In this document: positions 24,982 to 33,561 of the stretch, piece by piece
Numbering within the stretch: position 1 is the first letter of the stretch
Layout of the letters: each line of letters begins with the position of its first letter
Assembly: GCF_052162025.1 (NCBI RefSeq)
Contig: NZ_CP197401.1
Location: forward strand, 62,001 to 126,000
From: Methylobacter sp015476545
Lineage (GTDB): Bacteria; Pseudomonadota; Gammaproteobacteria; Methylococcales; Methylomonadaceae
DNA: 64,000 nucleotides
Direction of reading: 5' to 3'
Program-made: the position numbers and the translations under genes
Notes under the pieces: generated by a model
Seen by the model: only the letters and a program-made list of their open reading frames with translations
Told to the model about the DNA's origin: nothing
Database searches by the model: none

Positions 24982-25176
24982 TTATTTCGTCAAAATCAGT
25001 TTGCCGTTGCTGGTGATGCGCAGGCGGTATTCGTCGTCATGGTGATCGATAACAATCTCGTTTTGTGCGCCGAACAGTTCGCTGCTGCTGACCCGACGCC
25101 GCGCGGGAACTGTTTCCTGTTCCACGATCTCGACGCTTTGACGATGGAGGTTGCGGTTATTATTTTTATCTTTCAT
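24982..25176 (-). CDS. hemP: Hemin uptake protein HemP family
   Basis: 64 residues from ATG 25176. The C-terminal half shows the family signature: RRVSSSELFGAQNEIVIDH, then EYRLRITSNGKLILTK at the end. HemP proteins are small, Fur-controlled and usually precede haem or siderophore receptor genes; in Burkholderia HemP acts as an activator of haem-uptake genes. A longer frame starts at 25260 but the ATGA overlap with the upstream gene favours 25176. It lies 91 bp before tonB. Confidence 0.88.
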   Translation of the reverse strand: MKDKNNNRNLHRQSVEIVEQETVPARRRVSSSELFGAQNEIVIDHHDDEYRLRITSNGKLILTK

Positions 25177-25460
25177 AAAACCCAGGTTATTAATGATAAA
25201 CCTGGCCGGGGCTCGCGTCTGGCGCCTTGCTCCAGTAGATGCGCGGCGACTTTTTGCCAATGTTCCAGCAGTTGCTGATACAGCTCGCGGCTGGCCGCGG
25301 CTAGATCCGGATGCGCCAGTAAAAGGCCCAGCTGATGCACGATCGAATGAGCCAGTTTCGGGCAGTGGCGGCCGTTGATGAACTGTGTCATCGACAAACA
25401 GGTGGTTGCGTGCAACTGTGATATTTCGATGCGCGCGGGAGTAGATGGTTGTTCAGGCAT
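25173..25460 (-). CDS. Unknown small protein at the head of the iron operon
   Basis: 95 residues, first gene after the Fur box, sharing ATGA with hemP. It is rich in histidine and leucine with two cysteines (ATTCLSMT, GRHCPKLAHSIVHQLG) and appears helical; there is no signal peptide or membrane helix. I do not recognise a family. Coupling to hemP and position behind a Fur box point to iron homeostasis, possibly haem or metal sensing, which is inference. Confidence 0.7.
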   Translation of the reverse strand: MPEQPSTPARIEISQLHATTCLSMTQFINGRHCPKLAHSIVHQLGLLLAHPDLAAASRELYQQLLEHWQKVAAHLLEQGARREPRPGLSLITWVL

Positions 25461-25565
25461 AAAACTCCTCGGTTTGTAGTCGATTGAAAAAAGGGTTTAA
25501 CGCGCGCTGTCGTGCAGCAGGCGCGTTAAACGAAAGCAGCGAGAGGTCAAATTATCGCCTTGTTT

Positions 25566-25586
25566 AAATGATAATGATTATCATTT
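25566..25586. promoter_or_regulatory. Fur box
   Basis: The 21-bp site is a perfect palindrome around one central G, with 10-bp arms AAATGATAAT and ATTATCATTT. It matches the classical Fur consensus very closely. It lies 105 bp upstream of the first gene of the leftward iron cluster, so iron-replete Fur should repress the whole set down to piuC. Confidence 0.93.
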
Positions 25587-25663
25587 GGCATGACAAGCTT
25601 TTTTATTGCCTGATGGGTTAGGGATAGGGCGAGAAATAACTTCCCTGAATTTTCAGGTGTGAA

Positions 25664-25701
25664 GGCGACTTCGCCTAAAGCGCCTACTGTTGGCAGTCGC
25701 C
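25664..25701. repeat. 38-bp repeat, right copy (inverted)
   Basis: Reverse complement of the block at 19828-19865 with two mismatches. It sits between the Fur box and amrS. It is followed by the GAATTCGCCC-type sequence (25702-25740) of the dispersed intergenic repeat family. Confidence 0.85.
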
Positions 25702-25838
25702 CAGGGCGAATACCCTAGAGGGCATAAATGAATTCGCCCCCGCATGAACCAAAGACCTGCTGATGTTGCGCATTGTGGATTGCGGCGGATTCGATTGAGA
25801 TATGGCTGTTTGAAGCCAAGCGAATTCGAGCCTGTTCG

Positions 25839-26942
25839 TCATAGGCCATGCCCCGCGCGGGGCATGGCGACGGCCCGGCGCTTGCCGCCCCAGCCGCCGG
25901 GGTTTTCGCTGAAGACGCCGGCGCAGCGCTCGCCGCAGAAACGGCAATTGCCCGATGCATCCAGGTTCCATTCGTCAAGGTCGTACCAGTCGCGGCCTAT
26001 CAGCAGCGATCCGCAATTGTGGCAATAGGTGCTGCTGGCCGATTTATCGTGCACATTGCCGACATAGGCATAACGCACGCCGTTCTTTAGCGCGATGTTT
26101 CGCGCCAGCAATAATGATGTCAATGGCGTATGGGGCTTGTCGCGCATCTTCCAGTCAGGATGGAAGGCCGAGAAATGCATCGGCACATCAGGCCCCAGGT
26201 TTTCGACGACCCATTGCGCCATCTCTTCCAGCTCGGCTTCCGAGTCATTCTCGCACGGGATGATCAATGTCGTTAGTTCCAGCCAGACCGACGTTTCGTG
26301 CTTAATATATTTGAGCGTTTCCAGTACCGGTTCCAGATGGCCGCCGGTAATTTGATGGTAAAAATGCTCCGTAAACGCTTTCAGGTCGATGTTGGCGGCA
26401 TCCATCCATTGATAAAATTCGGCACGGGGCTGTGCGCAGACATAGCCGGACGACACCGCCACCGATTTTATGCCCAGCGCGCGGCAGGCCTGAGCGGTAT
26501 CTATCGCATACTCGTGAAAGATTATCGGATCATTGTAGGTGTAAGCGACGCTGGTACAGCCATGCTCGAGCGCGGCCTGCGCAATAGCGTCCGGCGAGGC
26601 CTGGCTCATCAGCGTATCCAGTTCGCGCGATTTGCTGATATCCCAATTCTGGCAGAACTTGCAGGCCAGATTGCAGCCGGCCGTACCGAAAGAAAGAATC
26701 GGCGTGCCGGGCAGGAAGTGATTCAGCGGTTTTTTTTCAATCGGATCGATGGCAAAACCGCTGGAGCGGCCGTAGCTGGTCATGACAATTTCATCGTTCA
26801 GATTTTGTCTGATAAAGCAGAGGCCGCGCTGCCCCTCGTGCAGCTTGCAGAATCGCGGACAGATATCGCATTGGATACGGCCATCTTTCAGGCGGTGCCA
26901 ATGCCGTGTTTTCACCGTATCAGGCGTAATGAAGACAGTCAT
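25839..26942 (-). CDS. amrS: AmmeMemoRadiSam system radical SAM enzyme
   Basis: 367 residues, ATG 26942 with AGGAG upstream. It starts with a cysteine-rich segment (CDICPRFCKLHEGQRGLC) and then has the radical SAM motif GTAGCNLACKFCQNWDISK. The C-terminal tail has two further CxxC pairs (TYCHNCGSLL and CRFCGERCAG) that may bind metal. The family always goes with the Memo- and AMMECR1-type proteins encoded divergently just to the right. The substrate of this system was not known to me. Confidence 0.93.
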   Translation of the reverse strand: MTVFITPDTVKTRHWHRLKDGRIQCDICPRFCKLHEGQRGLCFIRQNLNDEIVMTSYGRSSGFAIDPIEKKPLNHFLPGTPILSFGTAGCNLACKFCQNWDISKSRELDTLMSQASPDAIAQAALEHGCTSVAYTYNDPIIFHEYAIDTAQACRALGIKSVAVSSGYVCAQPRAEFYQWMDAANIDLKAFTEHFYHQITGGHLEPVLETLKYIKHETSVWLELTTLIIPCENDSEAELEEMAQWVVENLGPDVPMHFSAFHPDWKMRDKPHTPLTSLLLARNIALKNGVRYAYVGNVHDKSASSTYCHNCGSLLIGRDWYDLDEWNLDASGNCRFCGERCAGVFSENPGGWGGKRRAVAMPRAGHGL

Positions 26943-27106
26943 GAATAGTCTCCTGGAACCATGTCATAAATCGTATGGTCACATTTTGGTAAAAATTGGT
27001 TACTAACATTTACGCCAGTTGTATTGATTAATTTTCAGCGCAATAGCTCTGTTTCAACAGTTTTCACGCTAACTCATTCTTCTCCCGGAAAATAACAGGA
27101 TATCTC

Positions 27107-27886
27107 ATGAATAGGCAACCTGCTGTGGCGGGTACTTTTTACCCAGCCAATCCGCAACAACTTCGCCAAATGCTAGATCGATACTTAAATGAGGCTAAAT
27201 CCGACGCGAAAGTTCCTAAAGCCATCATCGCGCCGCATGCCGGCTACATCTATTCGGGACCCGTCGCGGCCACCGCTTATGCGCGCTTGAAAAATGCGCG
27301 CCATCAGATCCAGAAGGTCGTGCTGATCGGCCCCTCCCATCGTGTTGCCTTTCGAGGACTGGCCGTGAGCCGGGCGCAAACGTTCTCCACGCCGTTGGGC
27401 GATATCGCTGTTGACGAGGAGGCGGTGCAGGCGTTGGTCAAGCTGCCTTTTGTCGAATACATTGAACAGGCGCATACCTATGAACACAGTCTGGAGGTGC
27501 ATCTGCCTTTTCTGCAGGAGATGCTCGACGATTTCAGACTGATCCCCATTGTGGCTGGCGACGCTACGCCGGACCAGGTCAGCCAGGTTATACAGATGTT
27601 GTGGGGAGGCAGTGAAACGCTGATTGTGGTCAGCTCGGATCTGAGCCATTTCCATGATTACGCGACCGCTCAACAGTTGGACAAATCGACCAGCGAGGCG
27701 ATAGAGCATCTGCAATATGAGCATCTCGTTTCTGGATCTGCTTGCGGCAAAGTGCCGGTCAGCGGGCTGCTGAAGCTGGCGCGGGATAATTCACTCTCAA
27801 TTAAAACCATTGATTTGCGCAACTCCGGCGATACCGCAGGCGATAAAGACAGAGTTGTAGGTTATGGAGCTTATGTCATTGAATAA
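27107..27886 (+). CDS. amrB: AmmeMemoRadiSam system protein B (Memo1 family)
   Basis: 259 residues. Opening MNRQPAVAGTFYPANPQQLR, then IIAPHAGYIYSGPVAATAY, LIGPSHRV, EHSLEVHLPFL and VSSDLSHFHDY supply the conserved histidines of the Memo fold, which is related to extradiol-type non-haem iron dioxygenases. The family is of full length. It overlaps the AMMECR1 gene by 23 bp and is divergent from amrS, so the three-part system is complete. Confidence 0.92.
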   Translation: MNRQPAVAGTFYPANPQQLRQMLDRYLNEAKSDAKVPKAIIAPHAGYIYSGPVAATAYARLKNARHQIQKVVLIGPSHRVAFRGLAVSRAQTFSTPLGDIAVDEEAVQALVKLPFVEYIEQAHTYEHSLEVHLPFLQEMLDDFRLIPIVAGDATPDQVSQVIQMLWGGSETLIVVSSDLSHFHDYATAQQLDKSTSEAIEHLQYEHLVSGSACGKVPVSGLLKLARDNSLSIKTIDLRNSGDTAGDKDRVVGYGAYVIE

Positions 27887-28430
27887 AGAACACCACCGCT
27901 GGCTGATGGAGCTGGCAATCAATTCCATTCAACATGGCTTAAAAACAGGCAAGCCGTTGATCATCGATTTAAACGAATACCCGGCCGAACTGTCAGAACA
28001 GCGCGCCACGTTTGTGACACTGCACAGGCAACACCTGTTGCGCGGCTGCATCGGCACGCTGGACGCGATCAGGCCGCTGGCGGTCGATATCGCCGAAAAC
28101 GCCTTTTCGGCGGCCTTCAGAGATCCCCGGTTTCCGCCGCTGGAGGCTCATGAATTGAGTGATCTGGACATCCATCTTTCCCTTCTGACGCCGGCCGAAC
28201 CGATGTCGTTCACTTCGGAGCAGGATCTGCTGCAGCAGTTGCAGGCAGGGGCGGACGGGCTGATCCTGATGGAAGGCCTCCGGCGCGGCACATTTTTGCC
28301 TTCGGTATGGGAATCACTGCCGGAACCTAAACAGTTTCTGCGGCATCTGAAACAGAAAGCCGGATTCGCGCCCGACTATTGGTCCGATACGCTCAAAGTG
28401 TACCGCTACCGCACCGAAATGATTGCCTGA
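27864..28430 (+). CDS. amrA: AmmeMemoRadiSam system protein A (AMMECR1 domain)
   Basis: 188 residues. LLRGCIGTLDAIRPLAVDIAE carries the RGCIG motif that defines AMMECR1, followed by FRDPRFPPLEAHEL and DIHLSLLTP. The start at 27864 overlaps amrB; ATG 27873 (MSLNKEHH) is a reasonable alternative. It completes the amrS/amrB/amrA set. Confidence 0.92.
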   Translation: MELMSLNKEHHRWLMELAINSIQHGLKTGKPLIIDLNEYPAELSEQRATFVTLHRQHLLRGCIGTLDAIRPLAVDIAENAFSAAFRDPRFPPLEAHELSDLDIHLSLLTPAEPMSFTSEQDLLQQLQAGADGLILMEGLRRGTFLPSVWESLPEPKQFLRHLKQKAGFAPDYWSDTLKVYRYRTEMIA

Positions 28431-28431
28431 G

Positions 28432-29346
28432 TCAGGATTTGGCGCGGCTGATCACAAACACGCCGGCCAGCACAAAAACCGTGCCGGACAGCTGCATGAG
28501 CGTAATGGGTTCGCCTAGAAATAAGAATGCCAGCGCCAGCGTCGCGATCGGGCCGATCATGCTGATGATGGACGCCGAGCCAGCGCCGACTCGCCTGATG
28601 CCGGCATTCATGAAAAACGACGGCAGTACGGTGGAGAAGACCGCCATCAATAAGGCCTGTTTATAAACTTCGGCAGGAAAGCCGGTCAGCGCCAGGCCAT
28701 GACCGACTGAAAAATGCACGATGGTAGCGATGCTGGCGATCGTCATCGTGTAAGCCGTGAAACGCGCGGAGCCTATGCGCCGGCCCATGACGCCGCTGCC
28801 CATGGTGAAACAGGCAAAGACTACGGCGCCGGCCAGTACCAGCGACGATCCCAGCCAGATGCCCGCTGATTCCGTAGACAATTGTTCGATGAAAACCATG
28901 ATCATGCCGGCATAACTTAGAGCCAGGGCGACCATTTCGCGCAATGAAATGCCTTTTTTGTGCATCAGCGCTGAAAACAGCACGACGAAGGTCGGATACA
29001 AAAACAGGATGATCCGCTCCAGCCCGGCCGAAATGTACAGCAGGCCGATAAAATCCAGGTAGCTGGCGATGTAATAACCCATCAGGCCCAGCACGGCAAT
29101 CACGGCCCACTGTTTTTTAGTGAGCGCCTCGGCCGGCGATTTCCTGTTATGCCAGAGCACGACCGCCAGAAAGAACGGCAGCGAAAACAACATGCGCAAA
29201 GTCATCAGACTGATTGCATCGATTTGCCCGCCGGCCGCGTAAGCCAGTTTGATAAAAATGGCTTTGGCGGAAAACCCTAGGGCGCCGAGCAGCACCAGGC
29301 CGCAGCCGATGAGCAGATTGCGCTGCCCGGATGAGGCGGCGCTCAT
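28432..29346 (-). CDS. EamA-family (DMT) transporter
   Basis: 304 residues with about ten hydrophobic segments and the duplicated EamA architecture (VLLGALGFSAKAIFIKLAY at the start and ILFLYPTFVVLFSAL before the repeat). Substrate unknown; family members export metabolites or amino acids. The start overlaps the stop of the kinase-like gene by 4 bp, so the two are co-translated and may share a substrate. It converges tail-to-tail on amrA. Confidence 0.88.
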   Translation of the reverse strand: MSAASSGQRNLLIGCGLVLLGALGFSAKAIFIKLAYAAGGQIDAISLMTLRMLFSLPFFLAVVLWHNRKSPAEALTKKQWAVIAVLGLMGYYIASYLDFIGLLYISAGLERIILFLYPTFVVLFSALMHKKGISLREMVALALSYAGMIMVFIEQLSTESAGIWLGSSLVLAGAVVFACFTMGSGVMGRRIGSARFTAYTMTIASIATIVHFSVGHGLALTGFPAEVYKQALLMAVFSTVLPSFFMNAGIRRVGAGSASIISMIGPIATLALAFLFLGEPITLMQLSGTVFVLAGVFVISRAKS

Positions 29347-30422
29347 GATCGCGTTCCCATCGTCTGTTTTTTCAGGTGCGCTATCAGCTGCCTGATGGCC
29401 GGCTCCTGCTGTACGATGCTGTCGCAGAGCTGAAACTGTTCGACCGCGCGCCGAAGATTTTGCCCGAGCGCCGTCACCTTGAAATAACGGTCGCCTTCCA
29501 GATGATCGGTAAAAAACCGGATGCCCAGTTCAAAAGGAATTAACCGTATGGCCGGGTACAGATAATCGTAATCGGATTCGGAAAAGAACGCGCCGGCCTC
29601 GGCCAGGTAGCTTTCCAGGATAACGGCGCAGCAATCTCTGTCGAACCCGACCGGGTCCGTCGTCTGGCAGCAGGAGCGCAGGCAGTCGCCGATGTCGTAA
29701 TGCACCAGCCCAGGCTTGACGGTATCCAGGTCGATCAGGCTGACTATCTTTTTGCTGTCCTTGTCGAACAGGAAATTATTGAGCTTGGGATCGCCGTGTA
29801 TCACGCGCAGGGGCAGCAAACCCTGTTGCTTTGCCGTTTCCAGATCGCCGGCAATATGCCGGAGCCGGTCGATGAAATCGGCGCAATAGCGGCTTTCTGG
29901 TTCTGAAAGCCGTGTAGCCGCCAAAACTTGGTCATAGCGGCTCAGGTAGCCCGGCGTAATGTGAAAACCGGGCAGGGTATCGTGCAGAATGCCGGGGTCA
30001 AGATCGCTGAGCAGACGATGGAAATGGCCTAGAGCAAAGCCTGCCTGTTCCGCATCATGTGTACTCTTGATGACTTCCAGGCTTTCCGTATTATCGATAA
30101 GGCTCAGTGCCCGCCAGTAATCACCGTTTTTTTCATAGCAATAGCCACCTTCGGCCGTCGATAAAATGTCCGGGATCTGCAATTTGACTGAGTCCGGCTT
30201 TTTCTGCCGGAGATGTTCGTTTAATGTGTGCAGGTTCCCGATGATTTGCGCCGGCTGCGGGAAAACCGTCGTGTTGATGCGTTGCAAGACGAACGGCGAT
30301 GATTCCGTCGTGACCAGAAACGTATCATTGATCAAGCCATTGCCCAGCGGTTGTATGTCAATGACGGCTTGGTTTCCGGTGAATTGGCGGGCAACAGGAA
30401 ACAGCGACTCTAAGTCTGGCAT
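29343..30422 (-). CDS. Aminoglycoside phosphotransferase-fold kinase (NahK-like)
   Basis: 359 residues. The kinase catalytic loop VIHGDPKLNNFLFD and the metal-binding VSLIDLDTVKPGL are clear, with the N-lobe PLGNGLINDTFLVTT. The closest general pattern is the sugar/choline kinase group, including N-acetylhexosamine 1-kinase, rather than antibiotic resistance. It is coupled to the downstream transporter gene. Substrate uncertain. Confidence 0.85.
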   Translation of the reverse strand: MPDLESLFPVARQFTGNQAVIDIQPLGNGLINDTFLVTTESSPFVLQRINTTVFPQPAQIIGNLHTLNEHLRQKKPDSVKLQIPDILSTAEGGYCYEKNGDYWRALSLIDNTESLEVIKSTHDAEQAGFALGHFHRLLSDLDPGILHDTLPGFHITPGYLSRYDQVLAATRLSEPESRYCADFIDRLRHIAGDLETAKQQGLLPLRVIHGDPKLNNFLFDKDSKKIVSLIDLDTVKPGLVHYDIGDCLRSCCQTTDPVGFDRDCCAVILESYLAEAGAFFSESDYDYLYPAIRLIPFELGIRFFTDHLEGDRYFKVTALGQNLRRAVEQFQLCDSIVQQEPAIRQLIAHLKKQTMGTRS

Positions 30423-30818
30423 GGCGTTTTTCTAAATCCGATGAAGCGGCTCATGGCCGGTTTTTTCACGTCAGCCATGATCAAGTTTTTATTATGGCTA
30501 TTATAAGCGGCTTTTTTCAGATATAGACAACTGTCTTCGCCAAGGATAAGACGGGAGACATCTCCTCTAGGCTTAACCAAGTGTTGTGAAACACGGCGGT
30601 TTGTCAGCTTTATGACACCGTTCAGGACAGGCTTTTGCGCCCGACCATCTGTGCGAAATTGCCGCAGAAGCGTTGGCGTGTAACTTAAAGCGGGCGATAG
30701 CGCATCGAAATGGGCGTATCGGTAAATTGGCCTCATTATTGAATGTCATATTGGGCTTGAAGCAATACCGAACCAGGGACAGACTTCCAGGCCATCGATA
30801 ACATTGAGGACACCCATA
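30423..30818. other. Non-coding spacer of about 400 bp
   Basis: Two long minus-strand frames cross this region but have no ribosome site and no recognisable protein. I see no repeat, RNA gene or clear promoter. It lies between two divergently read genes, so it must contain both promoters. Confidence 0.5.
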
Positions 30819-31280
30819 ATGATCAACAACCGGAAAAACGCCGACAGTCTCGCCCTGTTCAGTCAATATATCGCCGAGCAGAAAGCCGTGCTGAAAAAAC
30901 AATACCAGCAAGCTCTCGCCCAGGATCTTTCCCGGCAGCAATGGGACGGCTGTTTTCAGCGCAATGTGCTGGCCGTTTTGGAACAGGCTTACGATGACGC
31001 GCTGGTGCAATTACAGAAACTGCCGTTCGATAGCCGCGAGACGCCGGTCGATCGTGGATTGTCGGATTTGACCAGACAAGCGCTGGCGGCTTTCGATGGA
31101 TTCACCGACGATTTTTTGCAGTTTGTCATCGATCAACATCGCACATCCTGCGCCTTGTCCAATTTTCCTGGCGAGCACAAGCCGGACAAGACTTACGTCA
31201 ACGAGGTGAAACGGGATATCGCGGGGCTTTGGCGACACTTTGCCTTGAGCGTCAACGCCTATTTTCTGGACGGCCGGTAG
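30819..31280 (+). CDS. Unknown helical cytoplasmic protein
   Basis: 153 residues from ATG 30819 (GAGGA about 10 bp upstream); a longer frame begins at 30804. The sequence is mostly helical (LFSQYIAEQKAVLKKQYQQA) with no membrane segment or signal peptide. No family recognised. The 280 bp after it contain one copy of the GAATGAATTC dispersed palindrome (31287-31300) and otherwise nothing clear. Confidence 0.7.
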   Translation: MINNRKNADSLALFSQYIAEQKAVLKKQYQQALAQDLSRQQWDGCFQRNVLAVLEQAYDDALVQLQKLPFDSRETPVDRGLSDLTRQALAAFDGFTDDFLQFVIDQHRTSCALSNFPGEHKPDKTYVNEVKRDIAGLWRHFALSVNAYFLDGR

Positions 31281-31560
31281 CGCCGTGCGAATGAATTCGC
31301 ACCGACAGCCGGGCTGTTAAACACGGCATTTCGAAGCCGCCCATGCCGTGCCTTGCTCACCAGGCCTATGTCGCAAATCCCACAGTTGAGGCCATCATTG
31401 TGGCAGTGTTGGCATGCGCCTGGAGCCGTTGACAGGTGCGGGCCCTCTATCTGGCTAATATTCAAGATAAAAATGGCTTGCCTGAATCTGGAGCGGAATT
31501 TGCTTGTTTTGCGGTAACGGCAATACCGACTTGTCCCGCAATTTCGACCACAGGTGATTT

Positions 31561-32115
31561 ATGAGCAAAATAGGCATTTTTTTCGGAACCGATACCGGCA
31601 GCACCCGCCTGGTAGCTAAAAAGATTTTTAGCTTATTGGGCGAGGAACTGGCGGACAAGCCTAAAAACATCAACCGTACCAGCCTGGACGAATTCCTGCA
31701 GTACGAGGCATTGATACTCGGCACGCCGAGTTATGGCGTCGGCGATTTGCCGGGGCTGGCCGTCGGCTGCCAGGAACGCAACTGGCAGGAGTTCGTGCCT
31801 TATCTGGACGATGCCGATCTGTCCGGCAAACGGGTGGCTTTGTTCGGGCTGGGCAATCAGGAACGTTACGCCTCGCGCTTCGCCAGTTCGCTGATCCAGC
31901 TTTACCGGGTGTTTTACGGCTACGGCGCGGATATCGTCGGCTCCTGGAGCACCGAGGGTTATCAGTTCGAGCACTCCGATGCGATAATCGACAATCGGTT
32001 TGTCGGCCTGGTGCTGGATCAGCGCACGCAGCCGTTCTTGACCGAGGAGCGGATCAAAACCTGGCTGGCGCAAATCACTCCGCAGCTGCTGCCTGCCCTG
32101 CAGGAGACGGCCTAA
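31561..32115 (+). CDS. nifF: Long-chain flavodoxin, NifF type
   Basis: 184 residues. The FMN phosphate loop is IGIFFGTDTGSTRLVAKKI; the isoalloxazine-binding loops include LGTPSYGVGDLPG and FGLGNQERYAS. A loop insertion (YRVFYGYGADIVG...GYQFEHSDAI) marks it as long-chain. The sequence resembles the flavodoxins that donate electrons to nitrogenase. Downstream, on the other strand, are genes of types found in nif clusters. No nifHDK is in the window, so the electron-donor role is inference. Confidence 0.87.
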   Translation: MSKIGIFFGTDTGSTRLVAKKIFSLLGEELADKPKNINRTSLDEFLQYEALILGTPSYGVGDLPGLAVGCQERNWQEFVPYLDDADLSGKRVALFGLGNQERYASRFASSLIQLYRVFYGYGADIVGSWSTEGYQFEHSDAIIDNRFVGLVLDQRTQPFLTEERIKTWLAQITPQLLPALQETA

Positions 32116-32155
32116 GGATTCGGTTAAAAATAACTTTCCGATTTGTCGATGAATG

Positions 32156-32200
32156 TAGGGCGAATTCATTCGCCCTGGGCGACTAAAGTCGCCCCCACAT
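32156..32200. repeat. Dispersed GCGAATTCATTCGC palindrome with adjacent GGGCGACT repeat
   Basis: GGGCGAATTCATTCGCCC (32158-32175) is a palindrome, directly followed by GGGCGACTAAAGTCGCCC. Related copies occur at 4105-4175, 25702-25740 and 31285-31300, always between genes. It could act as a bidirectional terminator between the convergent nifF and the next gene. Confidence 0.65.
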
Positions 32201-32241
32201 CTGAAAAAGCCCGTGCCGCCGGTTACTCTGTAGCTGACGGG

Positions 32242-32589
32242 CTATGCCGCCGGCAGCCTGATCTCCAGGTGCTCAACGACTTTTCTCAAGACTTCTTCGG
32301 CGGTCAGGTCGTTGAGCCGAATGGTCTGATCATCGGCGCGGGTTTCGATCAGGTAGGGAAATTCCAGGTCGAGGCCGTAATGCGCTTCGCGCTGGGCATA
32401 GCTGTAGACGTAGGCGGCCAGCTCCCGTTGCGTGGGCGGGAATATGATGCGTACCGCCTTTACATCCAGAAGGTTTTCATCCAGCAGCATGAATCCGTTC
32501 GGGCCGACTTCATGCTGCAGCATGATGAGGATGGCTTTGATGGAGGGATCTTTATCCAGACTCCAGATATTTTTTACCGTTTCTTTCAT
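32242..32589 (-). CDS. Unknown protein in probable nif-accessory group
   Basis: 115 residues, acidic and soluble (SIKAILIMLQHEVGPNGFML, RADDQTIRLNDLTAEEVLRK). No family recognised. It lies 67 bp downstream of the GST gene on the same strand and faces nifF, so it is likely part of the same nitrogen-fixation-associated group. Confidence 0.7.
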   Translation of the reverse strand: MKETVKNIWSLDKDPSIKAILIMLQHEVGPNGFMLLDENLLDVKAVRIIFPPTQRELAAYVYSYAQREAHYGLDLEFPYLIETRADDQTIRLNDLTAEEVLRKVVEHLEIRLPAA

Positions 32590-32656
32590 GATTCATTCCC
32601 GTAAGCGGGCAGGAGCAACCCAAAAGTTTTCACGAATGTTAAGAGCACAACGGGTG

Positions 32657-33292
32657 CTATTGAAACAAGGACGAATACCCTTCCTCCATCAATACCTGCT
32701 TGACCGCCGGCCGCTTTAGCATGCGCTGGTAATGGGCCTGGCAGTGTTCCGGCAGCTTGATGCCGATACGCGACGCCCAGAATTCACAATAAAAGAGCGC
32801 GGCATCGGCGATTGAAAATTCGCCGGCCAGATAGGTCCTGTCCGCCAATTGCTTATTGAGAATGGCAAAGCCCTTTTTGACGATGGCTTCGCCCTGCGCC
32901 TTGACCCGTTCCCTGTCGCTCTCGTTAAAGGCGTACTGGTCGGTGGTGAAAATACGGGTAAAGCCCTGCATGTGAAGGGTGCTGACGACATAGTTCATGG
33001 TTTCGAGCACCAGGGTATCGCCGTCCACATCGCCGGGCAGGAGCCTGGATCTGGGATAGCTGCGGGCCAGCCAGTAGGCGATGGCGCTGAATTCGGTGAT
33101 GGCCGTGCCGTCGGGCTTGACCAGAGTCGGAATCGTGGATTTTGGATTGATGGCCACGTAATCCGGTTTGAATTGATCGCCGGCCGGCAGGTTGACAATA
33201 TAGGCCTCGAAGATGAGCTCCAGTTCTTCCATCAGAATATGGATGCCCGTGGAGCAGGAACCGGGGGTCATATAGAGCTTCAGGTTTGACAT
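32657..33292 (-). CDS. Glutathione S-transferase family protein
   Basis: 211 residues. The thioredoxin-fold N-domain (LKLYMTPGSCSTGIHILMEE) has the serine-rich GSH-activating position, and the substrate-binding PTLVKPDGTAITEFSAIAYW contains the conserved SAI. The helical C-domain includes LADRTYLAGEFSIADAALFY, the N-capping box motif. GST-like proteins of this type accompany nif genes in diazotrophs. Five bases separate it from the upstream PCP_red gene. Confidence 0.88.
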   Translation of the reverse strand: MSNLKLYMTPGSCSTGIHILMEELELIFEAYIVNLPAGDQFKPDYVAINPKSTIPTLVKPDGTAITEFSAIAYWLARSYPRSRLLPGDVDGDTLVLETMNYVVSTLHMQGFTRIFTTDQYAFNESDRERVKAQGEAIVKKGFAILNKQLADRTYLAGEFSIADAALFYCEFWASRIGIKLPEHCQAHYQRMLKRPAVKQVLMEEGYSSLFQ

Positions 33293-33297
33293 GGCAT

Positions 33298-33471
33298 CTA
33301 GCCCATCAATTTAGCTTTATTGGCATCCATGAATTCGACGGTGACTTTGCTTTCACCGGCCGCTTTGGCGGCCTGTTCGATTTTGCCTTTGGCCATACTG
33401 CGAACGAAGGCGGGGATTTTTTCCAGGCGTTTGAGCGCCTCTTCATCCCAGGGCAGTGATTCGTTGTTCAT
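33298..33471 (-). CDS. Small PCP_red-domain protein
   Basis: 57 residues: LPWDEEALKRLEKIPAFVRS then MAKGKIEQAAKAAG and VTVEFMDANKA. This is the pattern of the C-terminal domain of light-independent protochlorophyllide reductase, also found as a stand-alone small protein near nitrogenase genes. It is translated just ahead of the GST gene (5-bp gap). The short length is normal for the stand-alone form. Function in nif clusters unknown. Confidence 0.75.
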   Translation of the reverse strand: MNNESLPWDEEALKRLEKIPAFVRSMAKGKIEQAAKAAGESKVTVEFMDANKAKLMG

Positions 33472-33561
33472 GTGATTCTCCTTGATGGATTGGTCAATGT
33501 TGTCATGCGGCGCCGGACGGTCAGGTAAAAAACGCGCTTGTATTTTTTAGGGTGATCGCCT

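Noticed and set aside
30573..31010. 145-residue minus-strand frame
   Set aside because: It overlaps the better supported plus-strand gene at 30819, has no ribosome site and no recognisable pattern.
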